A stretch of 64,000 nucleotides of DNA from Periplaneta americana (GCF_040183065.1 NC_091132.1:161470602-161534601), one strand, 5' to 3'. Shown: positions 47,129-57,653, counted from the stretch's first letter. Notes: generated from the letters alone by a model not told the origin. Program-made: numbers and translations.

Positions 47129-47629
47129 TATGACCTAAGTGAATGGAGACTGTTCATTGATGCTTCCAAGCGAAATTTAAATGATTTCCTCCTTCATAAC
47201 GGAAACATTTTTGGTTCAGTGCCCGTTGCCTATTCAGTGATCCTCAAAGAATCATACACAAATTTGCAACTGTTATTATTGCGACTAGACTACAGGAACA
47301 CAACTGGCAAGTTTGTGATGATTTCAAAGTTCTTACTATGTTGCTGAGTCAACAATCTGGTCAACAAATTTCCATGCATTCTTTGCCTGTGGGATAGTAG
47401 GCCACGAGTTGATCATTGGACTATGAAAGACTGGCCACCTCGACAAAATTTGGAAGTCTGTTCTAAGAATGTTGTCCGCCAAAGCCTTGTGAGTTCTTCT
47501 AAAGTTGTGCTGTCCTCTCTCTACATTAAGCTTGGCTTAATGAAACAGCTTGGAAAAGCTTTAAATAAGGAAGGAGACCGTTTCAAGTACATATATGAGA
47601 AATTTCCATTACTATCTGAAGCAAATTTA

Positions 47630-48060
47630 AAGAAGATATATATTTAATGGTCCTGACATAAGAAAACAGATGTCTACTGCAGCATTTAAAAACCACTATG
47701 GATGAAAAGGAGAAATCAGCATGGATGTCTTTCTGTGAAGTTGTTTTAAAATGTCTTAGCAACAAGGATCCCTGAAAAAAGATATTATTTAATGGTCCTG
47801 ACATGAGAAAACAGATGTCTGGTGCAGCATTTAAAAACACTATGGATGAAAAGGAGAAATCAGCATGGATGTCTTTCTGTGAAATTGTTTTAAAATGTCT
47901 TGGCAACAAGGATCCTTGAAAGAAGATATTATGTAATGGTCCTGACATGAGAAAACAGATGTCTGGTGCAGCATTTAAAAACACTATGGATGAAAAGGAG
48001 AAATCAGCATGGATGTCTTTCTGTGTAGTTGTTTTAAAATTTCTTGGCAACAAGGATCCT
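47630..48060 (+). repeat. three-fold 148-bp tandem repeat within coding-derived sequence
   Basis: 'aatggtcctgacat' to 'ggcaacaaggatcc' occurs three times (starts about 47647, 47793, 47936) with few differences. The first two copies end in a stop soon after GNKDP, while the third continues to NYRNIVTN, so the second and third look like later duplications. Confidence 0.95.
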
Positions 48061-48332
48061 AATTACCGAAACATTGTGACTAACATGCTTGAAGCATACA
48101 AGGAATTTTGTTGTAACATGAATATAAAAATTTTCTGTTTTCCCATGTAGAAAATCTAGGATTTTTCAGCTAAGAGCAAGATGAATGATTTCACAAGAGT
48201 CTGCAGAAGTTCAAAAGGAAGTACCAGGGACGCTGAAGCATCAGTATGCTTGGTGATTACTGTTGGATGTTGAAGCGTGAAATACCTGAAGAGAAACATA
48301 AAAGAAAGAGGAACAGGAGTACTTTCTCAACT

Positions 48333-48950
48333 AACAAGCAAATGTTCTGATGGGGACAGATAAAAAAAGTTAAATGTTTTGCTTCCACCATGTTAACTTA
48401 ATACTGTGAAAAGAAGTATTTATACAAATTTTGGCCACTCGACCGCAATTACGAGGCCGTCCAGAAAGTGATTTTCCCTGGGGCCGTTTATAGAAAAAAG
48501 CACAATTTCATGGAAATATTTATTGAAAGAAATACAACAATTGTTGCCCTGTTTGTCAACATAACCCCCATTGTAATTGAGACATTTGTCATACCATGGG
48601 ATCAATTTTTGTGTCGTAGAAGTAAGCTGTCTCAGACCGGAACCAGCGTTTGACTGCGTCTGCACCTCTCTCTGTCGATTCCTTGATATGAGAAAATTCT
48701 CAATTCCGATGGAAAATATGTTGAAAAATATCTCTACAATTGCTGTGTCCGTTCCAATAAATTTGTGCAACGGAATTGTATTTTTTTTCTGTTAGTAGCC
48801 CCTGGCGAATTAATTTTTTACGGCCCTCGTAATTGCGGTCAAGTGGCCAAAATTTGTATAAGCACTTTTTTGACATTATTAACATGGTGGAAGAAAAAAA
48901 TTTAACTTTTTTTTTTCTGCTCCCATCAGAACATTTGCTTGTAAGAAGCA
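48333..48950. repeat. long palindrome with a mariner in its centre
   Basis: Left arm 48333-48449 ('aagcaaatgttctgatggg', 'ccaccatgttaa', 'acaaattttggccact', 'gaccgcaat') is mirrored by 48832-48950. If the central element is removed, the arms meet at ATTA/TAAT-type sequence with no loop. The left arm begins within the tail of the unknown gene. Confidence 0.88.
48452..48829 (-). mobile_element. deleted mariner
   Basis: Ends CGAGGCCGTCCAGAAAGTG and, on the other strand, CGAGGGCCGTAAAAAATTAA, with TA on both sides (48450-48451, 48830-48831). Minus strand encodes SRNRQREVQTQSNAGSG and PWYDKCLNYNGGYVDKQG, the C-terminus of mariner transposases (RYDKCL motif). The catalytic core has been deleted. 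Confidence 0.85.
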
Positions 48951-49373
48951 AGTGGTGTAATTTTTGTGTGATACATTGTGCTAATTTATACTTTCAATAG
49001 TGAAGTAAACAAGACAAAACAAAGCAAAAACACTCTAGTGACATGTATGAACAACCATACACATAATTTCAGCAAGTTGTGTCTTTTAAATATTGTTTTT
49101 GAATTTGAAATAAAAAAGTGGAATGAAAAAGTTTGTGATGAAATTCACGTAATTTTACAATACATTTAAAGTGCTTTGGCAAACAAACCTGACGTGATAG
49201 AAGCAAACGGATTGAAAATTCGAATTCAAAATTCGACATTATATAAAATCACATTATTTAGTTTAGGCAACAAACACAAAGTTGAAATTCGCAGGCTAGT
49301 GATATTATTTTATACCTCCTTCGTGGATACTAGAGGATCTGTTCTTCATTCGATTTTTCTTCTGATTTTTCAG
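48951..49373. other. end of THAP-gene intron 2, nothing recognised
   Basis: AT-rich; ends in the acceptor 'tgatttttcag' at 49373. Confidence 0.6.
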
Positions 49374-50326
49374 ATGTAGTACGTGCAAATAGAGACACAG
49401 AGAATGACCATAATTATTGTTTACCTAGCCCCCGAAAAATGAAGAAGATGTATGAGCAAGCTCTTGACAAGATAAAATATCTAAAAAAGACTTGTAAAAG
49501 TGTTCGTCAGACTGCTAAGCGGCAAAAAGAAAGGATTGTGAACTATCGAAAATTAATTGAAGGCCTCAACAAGAGACTTTGTGATCTTGAAGCAGCACGC
49601 TAAACAACTGTTTCCCTGGAGCTATAAAGGAACTAATAGATCTTCAAGCAAAAGGTGTAGTGCATCAGTATGCAAAATCTGTGAGGAAGTTTACACTTAC
49701 AATGCACTTTTATTCTCCAGAAGGTTACAGGTATCTCAGAAAGTATTTTAAGCTGCCATATCCAAGAACTCTTCGCCAATGGGCAACTTCAATTGATGGA
49801 AACCCAAGGTTTGCAGAAGAAAGTTTTGTTAAAATTGCGCAGGAGGTGAAAGATACCTCAGAGCCAATTCTAGATGCAATTATGTTTGATGAAATGGCAA
49901 TAAGGAGAGATTTGACATGGGATAGGAAGTATATTTCAGGCTATGTTGATTTAGGTTATGGTCACTTAGTGAGGATTGTGAAGTAGCTAGAGAGGCACTG
50001 GTTTTCATGGTGACAGCATTAAACAATAGTTGGAAAATATCTGTAGGTTACTGCTCGGTAAACGGTATTTCTGTTACTGTAAAAATCAACTTGTTGCAAC
50101 AATGTCTTAAAAAATTGCATGAAATCGACATCAACATTGTTGCAACAGTTTGCGATGGAACAACAACAAACAAAAATGTTTTCCAAAAACTAGGTGTGAC
50201 GTTGAGTGGTGAAAACCAACAGTGCTGGTTTCCCCACCCTTCAGATACAAGTAAGAAAGTATACTGTCTTCTTGATGCTGCCCGTATGCTAAAGTTGACT
50301 AGAAATCTGTTAACTGAAAAGCAGAT

Positions 50327-50875
50327 ACGATGTAAGAGTAATGGAACGGAGAAAAATTCTCTCCGGTGCCGGGATTTGAACTCGGGTTTTCAGCTCTACG
50401 TGCTGATGCTTTATCCACTAAGCCACACGGATACCACCCCGGCGTCGGACAGAATCGTCTCAGATTAAGCTCCAACTCTTGGGTTCCCTCTAGTGGCCGC
50501 CCTCTGCACTACGTCATAGATGTCTATGAACATAGGACCGAAGTCCACACATGTGCTGAGGTGCACTCGTTATGAGTGACTAGTTGGCCAGGATCCAACG
50601 GAATAAGCGCCATCTTAAATCACGAAGTGATTTACGCATATCATATATATTAACCCAAGAGTTGGAGCTTAATCTGAGACGATTCTGTCCAACGCCGGGG
50701 TGGTATCCGGTGTGGCTTAGTGGATAAAGTATCAGCATGTAAAGCTGAAAACCCGGATTCAAATCCCGGCGCTGGAGAGAATTTTTCTCCGTTCCATTAC
50801 TCTTACATCGTATGATGACGCAGAATATCTACATGGAAATATCATATGTACTTCGGTACATTAAATTAATATATA
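50327..50875 (+). mobile_element. palindromic tRNA-SINE (inverted dimer), copy 2
   Basis: Perfect 12-bp TSD TGAAAAGCAGAT (50315-50326, 50876-50887). Minus-strand head at about 50440-50365 and plus-strand head 'ggtgtggcttagtggataaa' at about 50709 diverge from a unique centre. The long tail ('atcgtatgatgacgcagaat' to 'attaaattaatatat') is on the right. Removing it restores the transposase reading EKQMLIDG. Confidence 0.93.
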
Positions 50876-51196
50876 TGAAAAGCAGATGCTTATTGATGGG
50901 ACTGTTACTTCAGGGAATACTAACAGAATTCAATGGGAATACTTAAAGAAATTAGTTAATTTACAAAAAAATGAGGGTTTGCATGCTGCAAATAAAATAA
51001 GTCAACACTTGCATTGTCCATTGTCCTTTTCTATTTTTAATGTATATATTGACGCAGACGTTGGCGAAAGGAAAGGAAAATTAAATGAGAATTTTAGATG
51101 GACAAATTTGAAATTAGATACGATACTATTTGCAGATGACCAGGTTATATTCGCTGGAACAGAAGATCAGCTACAAAGAGCTTCCTTACAACTATA

Positions 51197-51794
51197 CAGA
51201 CATGGACAAATTTTTAACAAAATTGACGATTTTTATGGTAATTCTCTTTACAAAATTTGACTTTTCAATTTCGACTACCGTACAGTTAACAATTTTGCAT
51301 ATTTCTATCATTACATTAGACAGAAATATGCAAAAATGTCAACTGTAGTTCAAATTGAAGAGTTAAATTTTGTAATAATATATAATATAAATCTTCAATT
51401 TTGCTAATAATTTGTAAATTAGCAAAAATGTCAACTACAGTCTAAGTTGAAGAGTCAAATTTTCTAAAACTATAAAATAAAAATCTTCAGTTTTGCTAAT
51501 AATTTGGATATATCCAAAATGTCAACTGTATTCCAAATTGAAGAATCGAATTTTGTAAAAATATATAATAAAAATCTTCACTTTTGCTAATAATTTGTAA
51601 ATACGCAAAAATATCAAATGTAGTCCAAATTGAAGAGTTAAATTTTCTAAAATATACAATACAAATCTTCAATTTTGCTAATAATTTGGAAATACGCAAA
51701 AATGTCAACTGTAGTCTAAATTGAAGAATCATATTTTGTAAAAATATATATATAAAAAAAATCTTCAATTTTGCTAATAATTTGTCCACGTCTG
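51197..51794. mobile_element. 598-bp TA-flanked TIR element built of 92-bp repeats
   Basis: TA on both sides; ends CAGACATGGACAAATTTTTA and, on the other strand, CAGACGTGGACAAATTATTA. Internally about five direct units of 90-96 bp ('cttcaattttgctaataatt', 'aaatgtcaactgtagtccaa') start near 51393, 51485, 51577, 51667 and 51763, and one inverted unit lies at the left. Non-coding, Tc1/mariner-type by target. Confidence 0.87.
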
Positions 51795-52234
51795 TATAAT
51801 ACTATGGCTACTTATAATCTACTTATTTCAAATACTAAGGCAAAAGTAATGGCCTTAATAGATAAGCAACCAATCGGATCGAAAATAATCAATAGTGCAG
51901 CAATAGAGCAAGTTTCTCATTTTAAGTATTTAGGTTGTGAAGTGTCATACAATAAAGATAATGATGTAATACAAAAACTATATAAATTTCAATACATGTG
52001 TGGCACTATAAGTAGAACATTGAAGAATAAGACAAGAGTTGATACACAACTAAAATTCTACAAGGCTATGGCTGTTCCAATGTTGATGTATGGATCTGAG
52101 AACTGGGCTCTAAATAGATCTGATGTTAGGAAAGTAGAAACAAATAAAAGGAAATTTCTAAGAAGAGTAACAGGCCTTACCTTACGTGACCAAGGGAGCA
52201 ACAATGAAATAAGACAAACATTAGGAATACATGA

Positions 52235-52898
52235 TGCTGGGTAACTTTCGGTACTGGACCTCATTTCACCGGCATTATCACCTTCATTTCATTCAGACGC
52301 TAAATAACCCAGATGTTGATAAAGCGTCGTAAAATAACCCAATCAAATAGAAAATAAAAATACATGACTCAAGTCCACACTGTTGGAGTAACGGTCAGCG
52401 CGTCTGGCTGCGAAACCAGGTGGCCCGGGTTCGAATCCTGGTCGGGGCAAGTTACCTGGTTGAGGTTTTTTCCGGGGTTTTCCCTCAACCCAATGTGAGC
52501 AAATGCTGGGTAACTCTCGGTGCTGGACCCCGGACTCATTTCACCGGCATTATCACCTTCATTTCATTCAGACGCTAAATAACCCAGATGTTGATAAAGC
52601 GTCGTAAAATAACGCAATAAAATAAAAAATAAAAATACATGACTCAAGTCCACACCTGTGGAGTAACGGTCAGCGCGCCAGGCTGCGAAACCAGGTGGCC
52701 CGGGTTCGAATCCCGGTCGGGGGAAGTTACCTGGTTGAGGTTTTTTCCGGGGTTTTCCCTCAACCCAATGTGAGCAAATGCTGGGTAACTTTCGGTGCTG
52801 GACCCCGGACTCATTTCACCAGCATTATCACCTTCATATCATTCAGACGTTAAATAAGATGTCTTAAAATAACCCAATAAAATAAAAAAATAATAAAA
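52235..52898 (+). repeat. tandem array of family A SINEs (2.5 units)
   Basis: A 5'-truncated SINE (52235-52352) and two full ones (from about 52384 and 52658) are separated by the same linker 'tacatgactcaagtccacac' (52361, 52636), with periods of about 275 and 263 bp. The outer flank AATACATGA (52226-52234, 52898-52906) fits a target duplication in the LINE. Tandem amplification after insertion, not three independent insertions. Confidence 0.9.
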
Positions 52899-53734
52899 TA
52901 CATGACTCAAAATAGAAAATATATACAGATAAAATTAATTGGTGTAATCATATACAAAGAATGGACCATAATTCTATAACAAAACAAGTTTTAAATTATA
53001 ATCCAAAAGATTATCGTGATGTAGGACGTCCGGTAACCAGATGGAGAGATTCTCTGAGTAGGAACAGGCCATGAGACAGCCTACCATGATGATGATGATG
53101 ATGAACATTTGCAGTGGGAACCACAAAAGATGAAGGTTTCTTTGGCTGCAGAGACATTTAGAAATTCCGTAGCCAGTGCAAGATTATTTTGTAAGGATAT
53201 AGGAGTCAAAGAATTCAGTGATTCTGATTACACCGTAAAATTGATAAAGACTATAGACACAGCATTTGCTATACTGAATGCATGTCATCCTATGGGCAAG
53301 GGAACAAAATCTCCAATTAATAATATGAACAAAGTATCTGTATGTAATATCATTGAAGAATGTATCCATTAACTGAAAAAACATCAAATTTGTTGATGGA
53401 AAGCCTCTTTGTAATTCTGCTAGAAAAGTTCCAATATGCGGCCTAATTATAGATCTCATGAGCATTCAGGGTCTAGCAGAAACATATGTTTGGCAACTCT
53501 AAAAATATGTTAACTCGTAGACTCAGTCAGGATCATTTAGAATTATTTTTCTCTAGTATTCGTAACAGGGGCGGGAATAGAAATAATCCCAATTCTGTTC
53601 AGTTCAAATCAGCATACAGAAAATGTCTAATTTCTCAGATTGATCCATCATGTAATGGAAATTGTAAATCAACAGTCAGTGAGGTGCTGACATCCAATAC
53701 AGATGTCCCAATAAGTGTGAAAACAACAGAAACA

Positions 53735-53936
53735 AATTTATCAATTTTCTTTTTCTTACAGTCCGTCATATACTTATTTTATATAATAGTGTGATATTTT
53801 ATTTCATTCTACTTGATGAACGTTTTCGGTTTTTATGTAGTCCATCTTCAGATCACATTACCTCAATTGAACTGTTATACTGTTCTGCAATAGGTTACAT
53901 TAACCATATTATGTTAAAATAAAATACAAGATATCA
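53735..53936 (+). repeat. repeat R, copy at the break of the P-like gene
   Basis: Inverted relative to 32283-32482. Starts 'aatttatcaattttcttttt' directly after transposase residues TETNLS and ends 'aaaatacaagatatca'. Contains 'cttgatgaacgttttcgg'. Also shares the 12-mer AACAAAYTTATC at its outer edge with the other copy. Confidence 0.88.
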
Positions 53937-54152
53937 TAAAACGTTAATGAATTTAGATGTTTGAAATGCTAACAAATTAAATTAAAATAGTCTGAAGTGA
54001 AGGTTGTTTTACAACATATACAGTCCTTTCAAATATAACGGTTATTTTCTTGTGACCATTTTACGTAATAACTATCATGAAAACTGCATTTACAAAATAA
54101 TTATTACTAATTATGAATCGTTGAAATCCGATTATGTAATATGTAATGATTA

Positions 54153-54203
<51 letters not shown>

Positions 54204-54464
54204 AAATAAATCATTATTTTTTGATAATTAAGAAAAATACTTTTTTCCTGCCAGGTTCGTAATTTGACCCATTGTGCATTGGTTTGTTGTAGACACCCTA
54301 TAAATAATCTCCATCCAAATATCCTTCAATCAAAATTCAGTCGCACGAATATGTTCTTCTGCAACAAAGACCCCCATCTGCCTTCAGTCTATGGTAAATC
54401 AGTCAAACATATAATGGCATTCCTGGTTACAGGTTAACAAATTCACTCTAAGCATTGGTAAAAC
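53937..54464. other. no gene recognised; (TA)n tract
   Basis: AT-rich with a (TA)n run at about 54157-54200. Confidence 0.5.
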
Positions 54465-54625
54465 AGTTTTTATTCAGTTCTTTCAGCACAAAAATTCCCT
54501 AAAAATTCAAATTGACAATAAAGATGTTGATGAGGCAACTGAAACTCAGTTTTTGGGCATTTGGATTGATTCAGCTGTCACATGGGACATCCATACAAAG
54601 TAGGTAGTGCAAAAATTTAGTCGGA
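54465..54625 (+). pseudogene. LINE reverse transcriptase C-terminal scrap
   Basis: Reads KIQIDNKDVDEATETQFLGI then WIDSAVTWDIHTK, the region after the RT core in Jockey/CR1-like LINEs. Too short to classify. Confidence 0.65.
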
Positions 54626-55120
54626 ATTTCTATGATCAACATTAGAATAAGGTAATTGATTTTTTTCTCTTCATTGCCTTCCATGGAAGGAGTTATATGG
54701 ATGTGATAGTGGGAGGTGGTGATGCCTTTCTATTTTATTTTTAGGTAAAAAAGTGTATGTGAATTAAATTTTAATTGTGTTGAGTATTAATTATTGGTGT
54801 ATTTTTTATGTTTGATATTGTTCTGGTATATTTCGTAATTATGATTAGTATTGATAATATTTTCTGCGTTATTCAATTTGTTCTGTGTTGATATGTGGCT
54901 TTTATGTTCATTGTATTCCGTTTGAATTGACCTAGCTGTTAGTACTGTATAAAAATCGGGGAAATTATTGTATTTAATTGTGTATGTTCATGTTAAGTTA
55001 CATTTATTTGTTACTCTTCAATGTTTATAATATATATTTTATTAAACACACTGTGTACATAGCAATATTTAGATGTTCACTGGAAGTTCTCATCATTTGC
55101 ATAGTAATTCATTGAGTGAG
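54626..55120. other. no gene recognised
   Basis: AT-rich spacer, no repeat ends identified. Confidence 0.4.
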
Positions 55121-55733
55121 TCCTTGTAACAAATATAAATGATACTCGGGAGGAAATTAAACATAGAATAAATATGAGAAATGCCTGTTATTATTCGGTT
55201 CAGAAGCTTTTATCATCCAGTCTGCTGTCAAAAAATCTGAAAGTCAGAATTTATAAAACAGTTCTATTACGGGTTGTTCTTTATGGTTGTGAAACTTGGA
55301 CTCTCACTTTGAGAGAGGAACAGAGATTAAGGGTGTTTGAGAATAAGGTGCTTAGGAAAATATATGGGGCTAAGAGGGATGAAGTTACAGGAGATGGAGA
55401 AAGTTACGCAACACAGAACTGCACGCATTGTATTCTTCACCTGACATAATTAGGAACATTAAATCCAGACGTTTGAGATGGGCAGGGCATGTAGCACGTA
55501 TGGGCGAATCCATAAATGCATATAGTGTGTTAGTTGGGAGGCCGGAGGGAAATAGACCTTTCGGGAGGCCGAGACGTAGATGGGAAGATAATATTAAAAT
55601 GGATTTTAGGGAGGTGGAATGATGATAGAGAATGGAGTAATCTTGCTCAGGATAGGGGCCAATGGCGGGCTTATGTGAGGGCAGCAATGAACCTCCGGGT
55701 TCCTTAAAAGCCAGTAAGTAAGTAAGTAAGTAT
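55121..55733 (+). mobile_element. RTE-type LINE, 3' fragment
   Basis: Starts 'aacaaatataaatgatactc' and encodes LLSSSLLSKNLKVRIYKTVL, GCETWTLTLREEQRLRVFEN and, after one frame change near 55395, RRLRWAGHVARMGESINA and GRPEGNRPFGRPRRRWEDN; ends with (GTAA)n. Same family as 43015-44679 at about 90 percent or more by eye. Confidence 0.9.
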
Positions 55734-56479
55734 AGGGCCTACTCCAATTTTCTTTTTATTCATGCGTAAGGCTCTTTTTGTTAACAAAGAGGAAAGTCAA
55801 CACTTGCATCACACACAATTTGTCATTATTGCGTCAAATGTAAGAACAGTTTTATTCAGGAAAAGTCTCTGCCTACTTGCGAGACACGTATATGATCAAT
55901 ATTTGTTTCAAATTATATTAGGCTACACGATGTGTCCATCACGCGAAAAGAGGTGTAGCGCCTATTTCTGATAACAATGTTAAACGTATGTTAGTTTCAA
56001 TAAATGTGGTGAGTTATGATTATGAGTAACTTTCTATTAGTTCCATTCTTTAATTATTATGTTGAATGCTAAGAGGTTATTTGTAGTTTTAATAATTGCA
56101 GTTTTCAAAAAGTCTCTGTGTTAATTCCAATTTCAAATGAATTTTTCTAAATAATTATTGGATTTTCTTTTTAATTTTCGCCACTAACTTTCCTACATTT
56201 TACTCCTATTAGTTACATACGTCATCTCTCTTGAAATCACCCGATGAGCACTGAATTACATGATTTCATATTACGTTAGATTAGCTGTGAGGTAATTCAA
56301 TTTGTAACGAAGCGAAAAATTATTTATTTTTCTTCTGCCGAATACATTCATCCGTCTTGAGATGCTTTGCTTTGGTTGCATTGAGTATAGCTTGTCGTTT
56401 AATATCTGAGCTATATTTAGTGAAACTAATAAAACATAAGCCTACAGCTGTTATAAAACGGAAAGTTTTGTGTGTATTT
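55734..56479. other. no gene recognised
   Basis: No motif recognised; its right part may belong to the CAACGAG-family element ending at 56669. Confidence 0.35.
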
Positions 56480-56669
56480 TACTTTTTTACTTATTAACAT
56501 AGGCTTAATAGGTAACTTAATTCATAATAATACTAACTTCATCACAATCATTTCTTACAACATTCGAACCACGCCCCTTTGTTTTGACTACACAAAACAT
56601 GGCGGACTAATGTTCAATTGTCTTCAACTAGAAGGCCTTGTGGCCTCCCTATTGTATCTAACTCGTTGG
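56480..56669 (-). mobile_element. one end of a CAACGAG-family element
   Basis: Read on the minus strand it begins CAACGAGTTAGATACAATAG and continues with 'gtccgccatgtttt' and 'aaaacaaaggggcgtggt', collinear with the left end of the 23249 element ('gcgccgccatgttt', 'aaaacaaagtgggcgtggt'). The other end was not found. Confidence 0.7.
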
Positions 56670-57070
56670 GTACTTCAGTGTCTTTCACGGCTCTTTGGAT
56701 CCTACTGTTTGGATGTGGTTGGCAAAAACGAGTTGAAAATAGATTCTCTTGTTTTTTTAATAGCTCGTTGGTGGTAGGAGTTTCCTTTGGTGGAAATGTT
56801 ATGATGTTGAAGAGATAGGTTGCGATTTTTTACGTTTAAGATATATTAAAGATGTAAGTGTATATTATAAGTAAACATAGTCTTGAATATCAGCATTTCT
56901 GATTCTGGGCCAGCATTCTTTATCTTCTCAATATAGCTTCGTTAAATTTCCTACATAGACTTCAAGGTTACAAATTTTCTGCATTTCATAAAGTGGTCCC
57001 AATTCATAAATGTTTCCACTCGAGCGCATATGGAACAGATAGTGGAAATTATGAACTGGTTATTAATGAA
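56670..57070. other. no gene recognised
   Basis: Nothing coding or repetitive identified. Confidence 0.4.
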
Positions 57071-57225
57071 GGAAAATTAGCCCCTGCGCCGGGTATCGAA
57101 CCCGGCACTCCCAGTTCTATGCAATGGGCGCTCTAACCACAGAACTACACCGAGGCTCAATCGACAGCACCGGATCGAATCTTTCTCTTTTGCTATTTTC
57201 GCTTAGTGTCCTTACTCCATGTTCG

Positions 57226-57256
<31 letters not shown>

Positions 57257-57268
57257 TATATGTATGTG

Positions 57269-57321
<53 letters not shown>
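57071..57321 (-). mobile_element. tRNA-like SINE head with (CA)n and (TA)n tracts
   Basis: Minus strand: box A 'gtgtagttctgtggttagag', box B 'gccgggttcgatacccggc', close to a real tRNA T-arm. Lacks a complete cloverleaf by eye. On the plus-strand right side are (CA)n at 57222-57252 and (TA)n at 57280-57321. Confidence 0.65.
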
Positions 57322-57327
<6 letters not shown>

Positions 57328-57653
57328 AACAGTCATCACACATTTGAGTGACATAATAACCAATGGTGACCAGTGGGGGAACTTGGTTTCTTTGCCCCTC
57401 CCCCCTTCTGCTTAATACTTGCTCTACCTGTAACCCATCATGCTTTCATCATAACTCTTATACCTAAATTATGCCGAAACAATAAAAAAAAAACATAATA
57501 TAATATAGCATCGATATCAGTGTTAACACTAAAATCTTCATTTCCATGCAAATACAGTTGTGAATACAAAAGCGACATGGTTAACCATCGCATGGTTAAT
57601 TACCATGTAGGCCACACGTGTAATTATGTTAACAGCTCATTAACAACAAATAA

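Larger units (their letters stand above)
45481..48330 (+). pseudogene. multi-copy protein of unknown class, probably TE-encoded
   Basis: Starts MSHRGCINNPDHFCYI; later recognisable blocks are SELNDLVRDLALPKEFAKL, SEWRLFIDASKRNLNDFLLH, FPCILCLWDSR, YIKLGLMKQLGKALNKEGD, FNGPDMRKQMSG, KNTMDEKEKSAWMSF and NKDPNYRNIVTNMLEAYKEF. I recall closely similar repeated proteins in other arthropods and in Hydra, named only as uncharacterised. No DDE, RT or other catalytic motif is evident to me. It is interrupted by a SINE and a pogo-like element, contains a three-fold internal repeat, and is broken in several places. Confidence 0.6.
51014..53103 (+). mobile_element. LINE, 5' truncated, carrying two later insertions
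   Basis: TSD AACACTTGCA (51004-51013) and AACATTTGCA (53104-53113). Encodes ILFADDQVIFAGTEDQLQRA (catalytic FADD), then NTKAKVMALIDKQ, VSHFKYLGCEVSYN, VPMLMYGSENWALNRSD, and beyond the SINE array INWCNHIQRMDHNSITKQVL and GRPVTRWRDSL; 3' tail (ATG)n. A different lineage from the RTE copy. Interrupts the P-like gene between SQH and LQWEPQ. Confidence 0.85.
49374..53742 (+). pseudogene. P-element-like transposase body (exon 3 onward), interrupted
   Basis: Exon 3 enters in phase 1 exactly as exon 2 leaves. Order: coiled coil (YEQALDKIKYLKKTCKSVRQ), HTH region (YRYLRKYFKLPYPRTLRQW), LDAIMFDEMAIRR (first catalytic Asp), KISVGYCSVNG, NIVATVCDGTTTNKN (second Asp), YCLLDAARMLKLTRN, WEYLKKLVNLQKNEGLHAAN, MKVSLAAETFRNSVASA, KLIKTIDTAFAILNA, and LSQDHLELFFSSIRNRGGN, whose D-x2-E would be the last acidic pair of the P-element DDED set. 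Frame changes lie near 49600, 49975 and 53375-53490; a SINE (50327) and a LINE (51014) interrupt it. It ends at repeat R after TETNLS. All catalytic acids remain, but the gene cannot make one protein. Confidence 0.87.

Noticed and set aside
45481-48330. Assigning the unknown gene to a known TE superfamily
   Set aside because: I see no DDE, RT, recombinase or helicase motif, so a class name would be invention.
56725-56785. Another mini CAACGAG element ('aacgagttg' ... 'agctcgttgg')
   Set aside because: Tips match only 6-8 bases and no 8-bp flank duplication is present.
57100-57150. Possible functional tRNA gene (minus strand, strong T-arm)
   Set aside because: Box B is excellent, but I cannot draw a full cloverleaf with an anticodon arm, and similar heads elsewhere in the window belong to SINEs. 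A tRNAscan run would decide.
57117-57351. Tyr/Ile- and Thr/His-rich frames at (CA)n and (TA)n tracts
   Set aside because: Translations of microsatellites with no coding evidence.
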